Numbered from the stretch's first letter, positions 19,692 through 31,908 are shown. The stretch: 64,000 nucleotides of DNA from Anastatus disparis (GCA_017163975.1 JAFFSR010000243.1:434001-498000), one strand, 5' to 3'. Program-made: numbers and translations. Notes: generated by a model from the letters alone, not told the origin.

Positions 19692-22561
19692 TTTATAAAT
19701 TAGCATGAAACAGAGGTCCACTCTCCAAGGCAAGGTAGTGTGCAGATGTCTTGAATGTCATGAGCGAGGTTGAGTTGCGTAAAGTCGCAGGAGGATGATT
19801 CCATAGCCGCGAGGAAGTGACCAGGAACGATCGTAGGCGATACTCAGTAAATGAAAAAGGAATGGTCAAAGGTTTCACATCACCCCTCAAGGACCTCACC
19901 GGCCGGCTCCACTGATACATAGGATACAAATAAGATGGAGTACAAGATAAGAACATCTCATACAGAAACGTAGAAGGAAAATAGTTTCTCCTACCCGCAG
20001 TGGATAACCAGCCTAATGAGAACCTGTAAGCAGAGATGTGCTCACGCCTACCTACATCGAAGATGTAACGTATACCACAGTTGATGATCCTCTGAAGTCT
20101 AAGGTCAAGCTCAGCCGAGAGGTCACAGTAAACCAAACAGCAGTAATCCAGAAGTGGAAACAGCAATGTTTTAATAAGATGTATATCAAGAGCAAAGGTC
20201 GTGCTCTTTCTAAAGAAGTTTAGTCTGTAAAGCAGAGAAAATGACCTATTACACAATCATGTAACGTGCTCTCTCCAGTTAAGCTTACTGTCCAACCAAA
20301 CACCCAGACCACGAACAGAGGACTCAAATTAATATTTGCATCGTTCAACGGAACGCCAGTTACAGATGATGACGACAGCATATTTATATAAAAATAGAAG
20401 CCAATAATTATTGCCTTTGTTTTGTCAACATTCAATTTCAGATGGTTATCAGAGGCCCAATCTGAAATGAGAACAGCATGATCACTTATAAGATTAGTAT
20501 AAGGGCTAAGTTCAGAAATCGGAAAATGCACATAGACTTGCAAGTCGTCGGCATACATCAAATGCTGTACACCAGAGTGAAAGTTGGCAGCAACGTTATT
20601 AATATAAATGGAGAATAAAAGTGGTCCAAGCACAGAACCCTGGGGTACCCCTGTATTCAGAGTAACAAAGTTAGATGCATTACCATCAGAGTCAACAACA
20701 GACTGCCGTCTATCAGATAAGTAAGAGGCAAACCACCTGACAACAGTGTGCGAGACATCGAGAGAAGTTAGTTTCCGAAGCAGAGTGACCTGGCACACAG
20801 TGTCAAATGCCTTGCTAAGATCAAATAATAGAAGCATAGTTACATAACGTCTGTCCATGTTGAGTCTAATATCCTCTGTTAGTTTGAGCAAAGCTGTTTG
20901 GGTACTATGTCCAGTTCTAAACCCAGTCTGATGAGAATCCAACAGATGTCTGGTGGACAAGTAATAATAAAGTTGTTGATGGACAAGACGCTCAAGAACC
21001 TTGGACATGAATGACTACAAGGAAATAGGTCGTATATCACTTATAGTGCGTGGAAAAGAGACCTTGTTGATTGTGGTAATCAACGAGATCTTCCAACATG
21101 AGGGAAACACACACTCACGAAACGAATCATTAAAGATACGACATAGCAAGGGCCCAATAACTGGAAAAGCCCCATGAACAATAGACTGAGGGACCGCATC
21201 AAACCCCCTAGCCTGAGAAGTAGAATGACATATTTATATCCTGACCTCCTCCAAAGTAACCTCATTAAACCTGAATAAAGGCTTATAAGGCTCATCTACA
21301 TTAATAGTATTCACATACTCAGAAACAGAAGGGGCAAGTGGATCAAACGTAATCCCACCAAAGTATCGATTAAGCTTATTTATAGGAAATGAATGTCGCG
21401 AGTTATTATCAGTACAACACATACCAAGGTTCCTGAGCTCTCTCCAGATCTGTCGAGAGTCCGTAATACCCGATAGTCTGTCATAGTAATATAACGGTTT
21501 AGCTGATTCAATGCACTCATGTGCCTTGTCCCGAGCAGTCCTATAGCATAGTAAGTCAGTATACAGTCGAGTACGTTTGTAGTGTCTATAAAGTCGATCT
21601 CTCTCATTGATCAAGCGACGATGTTCAGAGGTGATCCACGGACGATGAGCCCTACCCTGCCTGACCTTCCTGACACGCACGAATTGTGCAATTGCCTTAT
21701 TGAGATAGTTGTAAAGACATTCAAGGCGAGCAGTAAGAGAGGAATCACCATCACATGTAGCGCACCTTAAAGAGCGAAAATACTGAAGGAGTGCAACATC
21801 ATCAACAGACTTATAATCCAGAAAGGTAAATTCTTTAAGCATAGGTTTAGAGAGAGAGGACTTAACAGTTGCAGCTATGAAATCGTGGCCGTCAATGAAT
21901 GGTATATCAGTCTTCCAAAAGTCGAGTACAATGTCGTTAACATCGACAAGACACAAATCAAGCCAGGTGTCAGAAGAATAAGTATGATGAGTTGTGCCAT
22001 AAGGAACCAAGAAAAGTGCATTCTCAGTAATCACACCTCTAAGAAACTTAGAGTCATCAGAATCAACGCACAAGTTAGTATTAAAATCACCAAGGATGAT
22101 CTTCGAACTATAATTATGCATATATGATGTTAAATCAGGTATGAAATCTGTGTTAGTCAAGAAGGGAGCATGTGGTGGCCTGTAGAGTACACCAACAAAT
22201 ATAGGTGAAGCCAAGTCCAGAGAATTAACCTCACAAAACAAATATTCAGGAAGACCAGGCTTATCACTCCATTTACCAGAAGAAGAACAAAGGCGCCGCG
22301 AAGTAATAGAGTTGTGAATATATAAAGCAACACCACCACCTCTAGTGTTACGATCCTGCCTGTGAAGCACGTAGTCATTAAGCTCTATCAGAGAGTCACC
22401 AACAATCTGGCCCAGCTTGATCTCAGTTACAGCTATAACATTGAAGTAGGGACGAGAAGCCAGAAAGAGTCTTATCATCTTAATGTGTGCTCTAATAGAG
22501 TTAGCATTGAAATGACAAACTCTGAGACCATCCTTTGCAGTGAAATGATTATTAAGAGATC
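19692..22561 (-). pseudogene. Non-LTR retrotransposon ORF2: endonuclease + reverse transcriptase, broken
   Basis: Read from 22561 down. The AP-type endonuclease begins at VCHFNANSIRAHIKM (upstream of the first ATG at 22478), with AVTEIKLGQ, ILGDFNTNL, THHTYSSDTWLDLCLV and DGHDFIAA as its nuclease motifs. The RT follows in the same frame with FDLSKAFDT, GVPQGSVLGPLLF and YADDLQVY. The C-terminal region has LLDYCCLVYCDL and RLWNHPPATLR. Two nonsense codons lie in the linker (TAA 21234-21236, TAG 21015-21017). A frameshift occurs near 20325 and a TGA at 20257-20259. The N-terminal gag-like ORF1 is missing, so the copy is 5'-truncated at the endonuclease start, as expected from incomplete target-primed reverse transcription. 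The 3' UTR ends in the GATA tail. The family is Jockey/CR1-like; the exact clade is uncertain. Confidence 0.9.
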
Positions 22562-23540
22562 GATTGATTGATACTTTTATTTCAGGTCATGGGGTTTAAC
22601 CCCGTATGACCCTTAAGATTTACATAGGATGTACAAAATTTTTATGTAGAGAAAAACAGTTTGATTTGAGATTTAAAACAATATAATAATAATATTAGGA
22701 ATTTATCTCCTCGTAGACACATTTCGTAAATTTAAGTATTTAAAACAAAAATATGCATTAAAGTGAGTCAGTATAAACATAGCACTAATTGAATTTTACT
22801 ACACACTAGTACCAAAAAAGAAACCTAGAGAGGTCCATTGTTATATTTTATGGTAGAATTTCCTAAGTTAGGTAAACTCAACGAGTGCTTTATGCATTCT
22901 GCCATTCAGTGTGCTCATCTAAAAGAAATTTGTTAAACAAACGGTGTTTCAATGCCTGCGTCGACCACACCTCAAAACCATGTAGTACGTCAACATTATT
23001 GTTGATAAAAGAAGAAGCTAATAAAACAAAAGAGTTTTGCATGGCCGCTGTGCGAACAGTAGGACAGATGAGAAGCCTAGTAGGCAATCTATTTGATGAC
23101 CTAACAATTGCGTCTATATTTGCTCGGCAAAATTTCGATGCTAGGTAAGATGGATTTTGGTATAATATAATAGAGTGAGCAAGTATTGTTTTGAAATAAA
23201 GACGCCTATTTTTAACTGAAATCCATCCCAATTCAAGGTGAAAAGGAGTAACTCTTTCTTGCCACCCAATGTTGCCAATCACGAATCTAACGCAAGCATT
23301 AAGAGCACAATGAAGTTTAAGATTCAGTGTTTGTGGAAGATCATCATATACTACACAGCAATAATCTAGAATAGGAAATATTAATGCCTCAACAAACTCT
23401 TTTTTAATCTTTCTAGACATTGCATGTATATGAAGCCTAAGAGACTGGAGAGTTCCAAAGACTCGACCAACCACTGAATTGACCTGTTTATTCCAGTTTA
23501 GAGTGCTAGTGATCCAGACTCCCAAGTTCTTAACTTTTAT
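22562..23540 (-). pseudogene. Second non-LTR element, C-terminal end of ORF2 and 3' UTR
   Basis: Minus-strand frame 23525-22890 contains GVWITSTLNWNKQVN, FPILDYCCVVYDDL and RVTPFHLELGWISVKNRR, the region after the RT in Jockey/CR1-like ORF2 proteins; it is related to, but distinct from, the neighbour at 19692-22561. Similarity starts at about 23540 (KVKNLGVWIT), so the copy is severely 5'-truncated. The 3' UTR runs to a short (GATT)-type tail at 22562-22573, directly abutting the 5' end of the other element. Confidence 0.85.
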
Positions 23541-24039
23541 GGTTTAGCTACAAACAAAATATTTCATAATACACATATTCGTTTTGAAAGTCTGGCACTC
23601 AAAGTTCTAAAATTTTGCAAATTCATCATAGACTAAATCAAATATAAAACCGCTTACCAACTTTTTTAAGCAAAATAACAGTACAATCTAAATTACATTC
23701 ATAAGCATTGATATCATGTTTGAGGAAGATATTTTAAAACAATATATGAACTATCATGGCTTTGAGTATTATGAATTTAAACAAAATAATCTTACACGTT
23801 TCACGAAACATTTTATTCAACATAAACTAAAAATGAAACTGGACATCAAGTTTTACAACTAACTAACAAAACTTAAGAACCACATTAGTACGTCTATTTT
23901 CAAAGTTTATGGTTAGGTTAAGATATCGAATATAAAGTCATATCAGAAAATTAGGTTCCAATAAAAAAAAATTTATTTTTAATTAAAATTTAAAGAATAG
24001 TGAATAAAAAAATAATAAAGAAGAGTAGAGAAAGTTCAC
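23541..24039. other. AT-rich segment, no gene seen
   Basis: No supported coding or repeat feature. Confidence 0.4.
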
Positions 24040-24190
24040 AATTAAAGTTAAATTTGTTATACTATAAATACAAGGTTATTAAAGTAGTACGCACAAATTA
24101 CACATTTAAATAAGTCCATATCATGACCAACTTATGGTGGAATTTGAAAATGTAATAACACCGTACAAATATGGCCATATGTTGGTAGAC
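24040..24190 (+). repeat. Dispersed repeat C, copy 1
   Basis: AGTAGTACGCACAAATT, CCAACTTATGGTG and ACAAATATGGCCATATGTTGG recur in the same order and strand at 63060-63215. Confidence 0.8.
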
Positions 24191-24634
24191 ACGCCATATT
24201 TTATGCTAAACTTTCTACCAGGATTTTATTAAGTAAAAAAGAAATGTTTATTGGAAAATTTTGAATAAATGATAATAATATTTTAATATTATTTTTCCCT
24301 GAAAAATTTTGATTATACAGTCTTGGCAGACAGGTCTAATCTTTTTGTGATAATTCTTATGATTGTAGCCTCAGGCGTCTGGACTGATTTGGGTTTTTCC
24401 CAAATATGGCCATATGTTGGTAGACACGCCATATTTTATGCTAAACTTTCTATTAGGATTTCATTAGGTAAAAAAGAAATGTTTATTGGAAAATTTTAAA
24501 TAAATGATAATAATGTTTTAATATTATTTTCCCTGAAAAATTTTGATTATACTGTCTCGGCAGACAGGTCTAATCTTTTTGTGATCATTTTTATGATTGT
24601 AGCCTCAGGCGTCTGGACTGATTTGGGTTTTTCC
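24166..24634. repeat. Tandem duplication, 235-bp unit
   Basis: Unit 1 is 24166-24400, unit 2 is 24401-24634. Both start CAAATATGGCCATATGTTGG and end GACTGATTTGGGTTTTTCC. They are nearly identical, so the duplication is recent. Noncoding. Confidence 0.9.
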
Positions 24635-24819
24635 TTGTTTTATAATAGTTTTGGCGACAGTTACAAATTTGTTTAGACAGGAAGAATACACGAGAACGGT
24701 GATAAGGTCATAAAAGTGAAACTGTCTTTTTTTGTAATAGAAAAATGTGTGGGAACCAGATGCAAAAATTACTGATCGGAATGGAAAAGGAATGAAGAGT
24801 GAAAGGTTTGTACTATTAA

Positions 24820-25273
24820 CCCCTTAACTGGTTAGGCTTTTTATAACTTTCCGTGCCAAAACTGGTAGCCACAAATACTATGTTTAGGTGTACAACAATA
24901 TTGTTTTAAATGTTTTTGGTCTGGCTGATTCGATTCCCATCATTATTTTCACAATGAAAAATATGTGCATATATGATACTGTAAAACGGGGTAATGCGGT
25001 CAGGTGTGGGGTAAAGCGAGCATTTTTCCATATCCGATTTTCTTATTTCTTATGTACTCTTGTTTCTATATAATAGTAATTTTTTTAACTTTTGTTAGTA
25101 ATTTACAAAAAAATATTGTCATACATAAACAAGAGTACATCAGAAATAAGAAAATCGTATAAGAAAAAATGCTCGCTTTACCCCATACCTGACTGCCTTA
25201 CCCCGTTTCACGGTACATAGCCAGTTTGGGCACGACTTTTTTGTGCATATATGATACATAGCCAGTCAAGGAG
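24820..25273. mobile_element. TTAA-flanked MITE (CCCCTTAACTGG ends) with nested hairpin
   Basis: Termini CCCCTTAACTGGTTAGGC and GCCAGTCAAGGAG are imperfect inverted repeats. TTAA borders both ends (24816-24819, 25274-25277). A second palindrome (24977-25215) sits inside. Phrases such as TGTGCATATATGATAC appear on both sides of it. Confidence 0.65.
24977..25215. mobile_element. ~239-bp palindromic MITE nested in the previous element
   Basis: GTAAAACGGGGTAATGCGGT through TATGTACTCTTGTTT pairs with AAACAAGAGTACATCAG through GCCTTACCCCGTTTCAC. A TAC trinucleotide borders both ends and may be the target duplication. No coding sequence. Confidence 0.8.
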
Positions 25274-25577
25274 TTAAGGATAAAATAATTTTAAAAAATT
25301 TCAAGGGAACTCGAGAATTTTGCTTGATATTACATATCAATACACATTTTGTTAAATTAATAAAATTGATATTAAATTAATAATAAATGTATTTGAATAA
25401 GATATATTTTGATAACTATGGCAAATAAAATTTCTTTATAAACTTAATAAATGTTACAATTAATTGGATGAAAGGGGCTCTCTAAATAAACAAAATAATT
25501 TCTATGAAATACAAACTCAACAGAAAATTTATTTAAAATTGACAAAAAGGTGTTTGACTAATATTTCATTTCATTAA

Positions 25578-27401
25578 GAGGTGGTCGGGATTATTTGTCG
25601 CATGGGAGCGCTGCGGTCAGATGAGAAAAAAATATAAAATATGTTTACATAGCGATTTACAATTTAATGAGACAATAATATACCTCTAATGTTGCCAATG
25701 ACTCTAGCCAAATATATATAGAATAATTATTGATACTAATCTTGTTAAAGTCTAAAATATTGTTGTAACCCTGTTGAAAAAGTCCACTTGGATTTCCACG
25801 TGGATTACCCATGTGGAAATCAACGTGGATTTAACATGGATTCCATGTGGATTTGCATAGGAATCCACGCGGATTATCCACGTGGATTTTCACGTAAAAA
25901 AATCCATGTGGATTTTATGAAAGCTATGTTGATTTTATAAAACCCTTGTGGACTGTTGAAGAATCCATATGGATTTTATGAAATTTATGTGGATTTTCAA
26001 GAAACCCACATGGATTTTATAAAATCTGTGATAATTTTATGTACTCCTTGTGGATTTTTAAGAAATCCATGTGGATTTTTAGGTAATCTACGTAGACTTT
26101 CTACTTGGATATCCACGTGGATTTAAATGAAAATCCACGTGGAAATTCACATAGACGCTTAAAATAGGGAATAACTTGATATTTATTTCGCATTCGAAGT
26201 AAAAACCAAAAACCAGGTAAACCTCGTAATTTTGACTCTTTGAAGATCAGAGAGCTTCTATGATTTAACTGAGAGTATTCTGGTCTTATATATCTGCGAC
26301 TTCGAAATTCATATGATGGATCACAAAACTTAGAGAAACGCCACCTTGTGACTTACTGTCGAATTGATGATTGATAACGTCGATTCTATTTTGAATCTAT
26401 AGGTGACGTTTTTCTAAGTTTTGTGATCCCTGATACAAATTTCAGAGACGCAGATATATAAGGCCAAAATACTTTTAGTTCGTAGAAGCTCTTTGATCTT
26501 CAAACAGCTGAAACTACGAGGTTTATCTTGTTTTTGGTTTTTACTTTGAACGCGAAATAAATATTGAGTTATTTCCTGTTCAAAATATCCATGTGGATTT
26601 CCACGTAGATTTTCATTTAAATCCACGTGGATCCAAGTAAAAAATCTACGTAGATTACCGAAAAATCCACATGGATTTCTAATTATCCACATAGATTTCT
26701 AAATATCCACCTGGATTTCCAAAGATCCACATGAATTTCTAAATATCCACATGGATTTCTAAATATCCACATGAATTTCACAAAACCCATATGGATTTTT
26801 TTAAATCCACGAGAAGTACATAAAATTAACACAGATTTTATAAAATTTATGCGGGTTCCTTGAAAATCCACATAGATTTCATGTAATCCATATGGATTCT
26901 GTGACAGTCCACGAGGGCTTTATAAAATCAACATGGCTTTCATAAAATCCACATAGATTTTTTACGTGGAAATCCACGTGGGTAATCCACGTGGATTCCT
27001 ATGCAAATCCACATGGAATCCATGTAAGATCCACGTGGATTTCCACATGGAAATCCAGGTAGATTTTTTCAGTAGGGAAAGCGAAAAATGCAGCGCAAGA
27101 TAAAACCAGCGTGAGCATATGTATTCATTATTCTTTAGTATTACCATCTCTGTCGCACTAAAGAGAAATACACATGTTTTACATCGGCTCTATTACGTGC
27201 AGCACTTGTCGCTTTACAAAAATATTTTCGACTTTTCAAAGACGACGAGCATCGATAATTATTCTACATATATATGGCAAGAGTTATTGACGACATTAGA
27301 ATTATATTGTCTTAGTAAATTGTAAATTTGTGTATAAAAAATATTTTATATTCTTCTCTCACCTGCAGTGCCACCAAGCGGCAAATGGTTCTGATCTCCT
27401 C
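25578..27401. mobile_element. TTAA-flanked foldback MITE carrying a second foldback
   Basis: Termini GAGGTGGTCGGG and a degraded GATCTCCTC, with TTAA at 25574-25577 and 27402-27405. Outer arms match the 541-bp element at 12607-13147 (GCGCTGCGGTCAG; TCTAAAATATTGTT; AAAGCGAAAAATGC; TATATATGGC). The matching stops at 25768 and resumes at 27078, exactly around the nested element. Confidence 0.8.
25769..27077. mobile_element. 1.3-kb foldback built of ATCCACGTGGAT modules, nested
   Basis: Ends CCCTGTTGAAAAAGTCCAC and the reverse complement of CCCTACTGAAAAAATCTAC. Both arms consist of dozens of short self-palindromic modules around ATCCACGTGGAT with variants (CATATGGAT, CACATGGAT). The centre, 26190-26560, is a separate non-modular inverted repeat (GTTTTTGGTTTTTACTT; CTCTTTGATCTTC; GCAGATATATAAG) folding near 26370. 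The 12.6-kb relative provides the empty site (ATTGTTATAAAGCG), so boundaries are firm to within about 2 bases. Short frames across the modules are artefacts of the repeat. Confidence 0.85.
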
Positions 27402-27964
27402 TTAAGCTAAATAAAAAATTGATAAAACAATTATTTATTATTTAATAAAATATTTACTTTATTAAACAAAACATTTTGTTAAGTTAACAGTTTATAATGC
27501 AGACAGTTATAGAGTTGAATCAATGATTATTATTCTCTAACTTAACCAAATATATTAATACATGTTTTGTTAAATTAATAATAATTTCATTTAAATGAGA
27601 AATATTTTAGATCTATAACGGATATAATTTTTTTATTCATTCCATAAATGTCACAATTATTTGAATTAAATGGGGTATATAAATCTAATAAATCTATTTT
27701 AGTGAATTTTGCAAAATAATCCAATAAAAATTTTATTTGAAATTGACAAAAAAGTGTTTGACTTGATATTTTATTTCATTAATCTGATAAAATATAACGA
27801 AACAATTTTTAATTATTTAATATAACATTTACTTTTTTGAATAAAACATTTTGTTACGTTTTATGATGCAGAAAGTTATTTGGTTAAATCAATGATCATT
27901 GCTTTAACTTTACGGAACTTATATGCAGGTTTTGTTAAATTAATAAGATTGATATTCAATTAAT

Positions 27965-28060
27965 AATGGACTAGCAAAATTTACCTAGCTCCTAACATCG
28001 CTCGGTTGCATTTTCATATAATATATTATTATATTAAAATTTGCTAATTTTACTGACAAT
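27965..28060 (-). repeat. Dispersed repeat D end, inverted copy
   Basis: The reverse complement reads ATGAAAATGCAACCGAGCGA, then TTAGGAGCTAGGTAAATTTTGCTAG. Similar right ends occur at 35483-35786 and 62805-63060. Confidence 0.65.
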
Positions 28061-28469
28061 AGTATTTTAATAGAAAATATGTATTTAATTTTTTTTTCAA
28101 CTTTGAAAATTAAAATCATAAATATGTTTTTCGTTGTACTAAATTTAACAATCATTTATTGATCAATAATAAAATGATACTATCTATATGTATATAAAAT
28201 AATTTTCCTTTCATCGAATCATATTGTATGTATAAATATGAAATATTATATTAAATATTAAATTTTGTTATGTGTTAGCACTTAAAAACTGGTATTCAAT
28301 TATAATTTATAATAATTGTTCTTGTTTAAATTTATTTTACATTTATTTATAAAAATGTACATTCACATCGATAAGGATCTGCAAAATTATAGGTAAATGT
28401 ATGAATATAAAAAAAAGAACGTTTAAAAAAACAGAAATAAAACCATTAATAAAATATATATTTTTTATT
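28061..28469. other. AT-rich segment, no gene seen
   Basis: No supported feature. Confidence 0.4.
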
Positions 28470-29570
28470 ATACACAGACACACACACATGCACACACACA
28501 CACTCAAATGTACAGGCGCGCATATACAGACACATATTAACATACATACATAAATATGGATACACCGACAATTACACTGAAAATCTCACTAAGGCACAGA
28601 GAAGTATACCGATACACACACACATACACACACACACAAAAGATTCATAAAAAAATTTACACATTTATCGTAATTCACATACTTATCAGCACACACATAC
28701 ATATATACCGATGTATACGCTACCACCAAAACCTAAATGAACACACACGCATACTAACTTATAAACAGGCACTTAAAAAATATAAACTTTTACTCTGCTA
28801 CGAACACATATTAACTGACATAGACAAATCCTCTTACACACACAAAAACATGCACCTAGAGCTAAAAATACTATACAAGACACTTTTCAACCATAATGAA
28901 CACTTTATCGGTACACACTTTTACACCATACATTTACAAACACATGAACGCACATACGCATACATACACACACACACGCGCGCGCGCAAACATACATGTA
29001 CACACATACATACACTCACACGTCGACGCTTAAACACACACACACATACACCAATTTATACGCAATTCACCAACATAAACTTCTTTACTGCTATACAATT
29101 ATACTAACGGACACCGACAAACCCAAAACACAAATGAAAACATACACATAAGTAACAATAATACACAATACGACTCACTTTTTAGCTGATACAGGCATTT
29201 TCTCGAATACGCTATCATACAGGCGCACTACATATAGCGCCCTTATTAACTTACATACTTATAGACAAACACGAACCTACTAATAAGCACACAGAGACAT
29301 ACACAGTGGCACGAATACAAAATGACACAGTTTTTAACTGACGTGAATACTTTCACTAATACACATACACACGATATATACGCACACAGAAATATACACA
29401 GTGGCACGAATACAAAACGACACACTTTTTAACTCACGTGAACACTTTTTCTAATACACACAGATACATACACATACATACCATACACTTACACGCCGGC
29501 GCTTGAACACATACACACACGCACACACACACGCGCACACGCACGCACGCACGCACACACCAATGACACA
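28470..29570. repeat. ~1.1-kb cryptic (AC)n / ACATAC-rich tract
   Basis: CACACA, ACATAC and GCGCGC runs (for example 28960-28990 and 29510-29565) alternate with less simple sequence. A partly duplicated block with CAGTGGCACGAATACAAAA occurs near 29305 and 29400. A 183-codon frame at 28556-29107 is a Thr/His simple-sequence product and is rejected. Confidence 0.85.
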
Positions 29571-30166
29571 TTTACACTCTAATTTTAATTTAATTCTGTT
29601 TAATATTATAATGTTAAAACGCAATATTAATAAATTGAATTATGTGAAAACGGTTATTAATCATAATAGATAATGTATTTTTAAAATGTCCGAATCAAAA
29701 TAAAGAAAACTATTCTTATTTAATATATTAAATAATAAATAAATTAATTGTTGACAATCGCATATTTGATCATATATATTTATGTAGGTATTTGTATTTA
29801 AACAGAAAGTAATTACTTTAAAATTGTTCAAAAAATTATTTAAACATAACATTATATTCTATTATTGATCTTTAATCTAAAAAATAATTATAATCATTTG
29901 TAAAAATTCTAATCGACAAATTTTTATTTTAACGCTATTTTATATTGACCAATAAAAGTTATATATTTAAATGTTCTAATAAATTAATTTATCAATTGTC
30001 AAGAAATGAAATTGCCTAATTGATGGGCTATTCAAAAAGACTTCATACGACGTACACATTACACTTGAATAAAATAACATGTTATAAAAAATAATTAATA
30101 TTTTTAATTGATAATTATTTCATATATTTAGTTTATTTTATTATACACATATACAGAATAAACATA
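29571..30166. other. AT-rich segment, no gene seen
   Basis: No supported feature. Confidence 0.4.
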
Positions 30167-30204
30167 AATATATATATATATATATATATATGTGTATATA
30201 TATA
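30167..30204. repeat. (TA)n microsatellite
   Basis: TA run with one GTG interruption, followed by the C-rich CCCCCCCTGGCCCTCCTAG at about 30230. Confidence 0.85.
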
Positions 30205-30416
30205 GTTGTAAGATCAGGATTTAAGCAATTCCCCCCCTGGCCCTCCTAGCCCTTCCTCGATATAGCTACTTCAAAAATTACATCGTTATTCTTGTTATTT
30301 TTTTTAATTTAACGTCGCTGTATTTTATGCTATTGTTGCGATGCTAACTAGCGACAAATAGTCGTCAGTGTTCTTATGAATAAAGCACATGTAACGTACA
30401 ATGGTGCTTGTATAAT

Positions 30417-30493
30417 TCGGCCGACAGCGGGAATCGAAATTGGAGCCTCAAGATTTCGAATCCTTCACTCTACCGAATGAGCCACTCACGACC
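30417..30493 (-). ncRNA. tRNA-derived SINE-like or tRNA pseudogene sequence
   Basis: On the minus strand, GTGGCTCATTCGGTAGAGTG fits a pol III A box and AATTTCGATTCCCG a B box. Between them AAGGATTCGAAATCTT can form an anticodon-like stem-loop with CGA in the anticodon position. The acceptor stem does not pair well, so it is not a functional tRNA. A plus-strand frame crossing it (30440-30658) is rejected. Confidence 0.5.
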
Positions 30494-31761
30494 TCTAATT
30501 CTTCTTCTAAATTGTTATTAAATTATTTGAAACAAAAAGGCCTCCCTTCGCCTAACTCCCTAAAACCTCACACCCACCTCATTCGATTTATGTGCCCCCC
30601 CTACCCCTCTTGGGGGCTGCAGCTCACACCTTCCTCTTACTTCAATACTCTGTTGTAATAATGGAGATTGATCATTTTTTTTTACATTTAATTATTGTGA
30701 TTATAATATAACTAATAGATAATACAAAACTTCTTCTCTTGATTACATGTAAGTCTGATATTACATTACAATAATAAAAAACTAATATCTTTATAATATT
30801 TTCTTAATATGATTGCAATTACGATTAATTGATAATATTCAACTTCCTCTCTTTATTTACTCAACTAATATGAATATAGTGATATTCATATCTTTTGCAT
30901 TAACATTTGTCTTAACATTTATCTTATTTACATTTATATAATTTATTTGCATTTGATTCGCATAAAATTGAATTTTTAGCAAAATGTTGACTTGATTGTT
31001 GTTCTGATATACAGGGTGGACCATTTTAATCGCCCCACCCAAATTTCTCGAAATCTAAGCTGGCTACAAAAAAACTATTCAGACAAAAGTTGAAGGAGAC
31101 AAAGGGGGCCATCTTTTGGTAAAGTTAGTTTCGACCTTAAACTTTATTTTCAAGGTTATTCGAAGGTCAGAGTGTTTTTTTTTTAATGGGAACACCTATT
31201 TTCACGCCGGATTCAGAAAGAGCGAGAAATTTCACGTCTAAAACGATAGTTTATACATTTTTGAAATGACCTTAAAACGGTCAAATGAAGGTTAAATATT
31301 GTAAATTTGTCCAAAACCTGTTTTTTTGAATTTTTGTTGACTTACTAATGATACAAATTACTCGCGACTAAGGTGGTCACGTAACTTTGATCTTGGGGAG
31401 TCAATTTTCAAGGTCATTTGAAGGTCAGAGTTTTTTTTAAATGAGAACCGCTTTGTTAATACTGAAATCGTATCCAGCCAAAAAAATCAATACTTGAATT
31501 GATACTTGAAATTGGCTGTTGTGACTTTCACAAGGTCAATTCAAGGTCTAATGTTGAAAATTTGTCCACAAATTATTTTTTTTCGAATATTTTATTGTTA
31601 AATATGATTAGGGGCCAATGACTGATCATTTTGACCTAAATAACAAATATGAAAGTCATTTGAAAGCAGTTTAATTAAATAAAATATTGTACTTTTGTTT
31701 TTAATCTTACTTTTAGCGTTTCCCAGAAACAACGACGTGGACGTATTAAGTTCTGTTTCCT

Positions 31762-31884
31762 TTGGGGTGCTTGATTAACGTGAGTCCCCTTGCCTCTCAC
31801 GATTGGGGTGCTTGATTAACGTGAGTCCCCTTGCCTCTCACAATTGGGGTGCTTGATTAACGTGGGCCCCCTTGCCTCTCACTA
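31762..31884. repeat. Three tandem 41-bp repeats
   Basis: Units start TTGGGGTGCTTGATTAACGT at 31762, 31803 and 31844. The third differs by a few bases. They lie just beyond the 3' end of the transposase frame. Confidence 0.95.
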
Positions 31885-31908
31885 TTCAAAATATTATTCT
31901 GATTGACG

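Larger units (their letters stand above)
25346..27950. repeat. ~367-bp tandem repeat split by a foldback element
   Basis: Units starting TTTTGTTAAATTAATA occur near 25346, 27565 and 27932. Each contains GACAAAAANGTGTTTGACT and AAACATTTTGTTA. The first unit holds the 25578-27401 element; removing it gives the expected unit length. Confidence 0.7.

Noticed and set aside
26414..27147. Minus-strand frames rich in W, H and D repeats
   Set aside because: They are translations of the ATCCACGTGGAT modules of the foldback.
28556..29107. 183-codon plus-strand open frame
   Set aside because: Lies wholly in the AC/ACATAC-rich tract; the translation is Thr/His/Tyr simple sequence.
30440..30658. 72-codon plus-strand frame
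   Set aside because: Overlaps the antisense of the tRNA-like block and C-rich unique sequence; no family resemblance.
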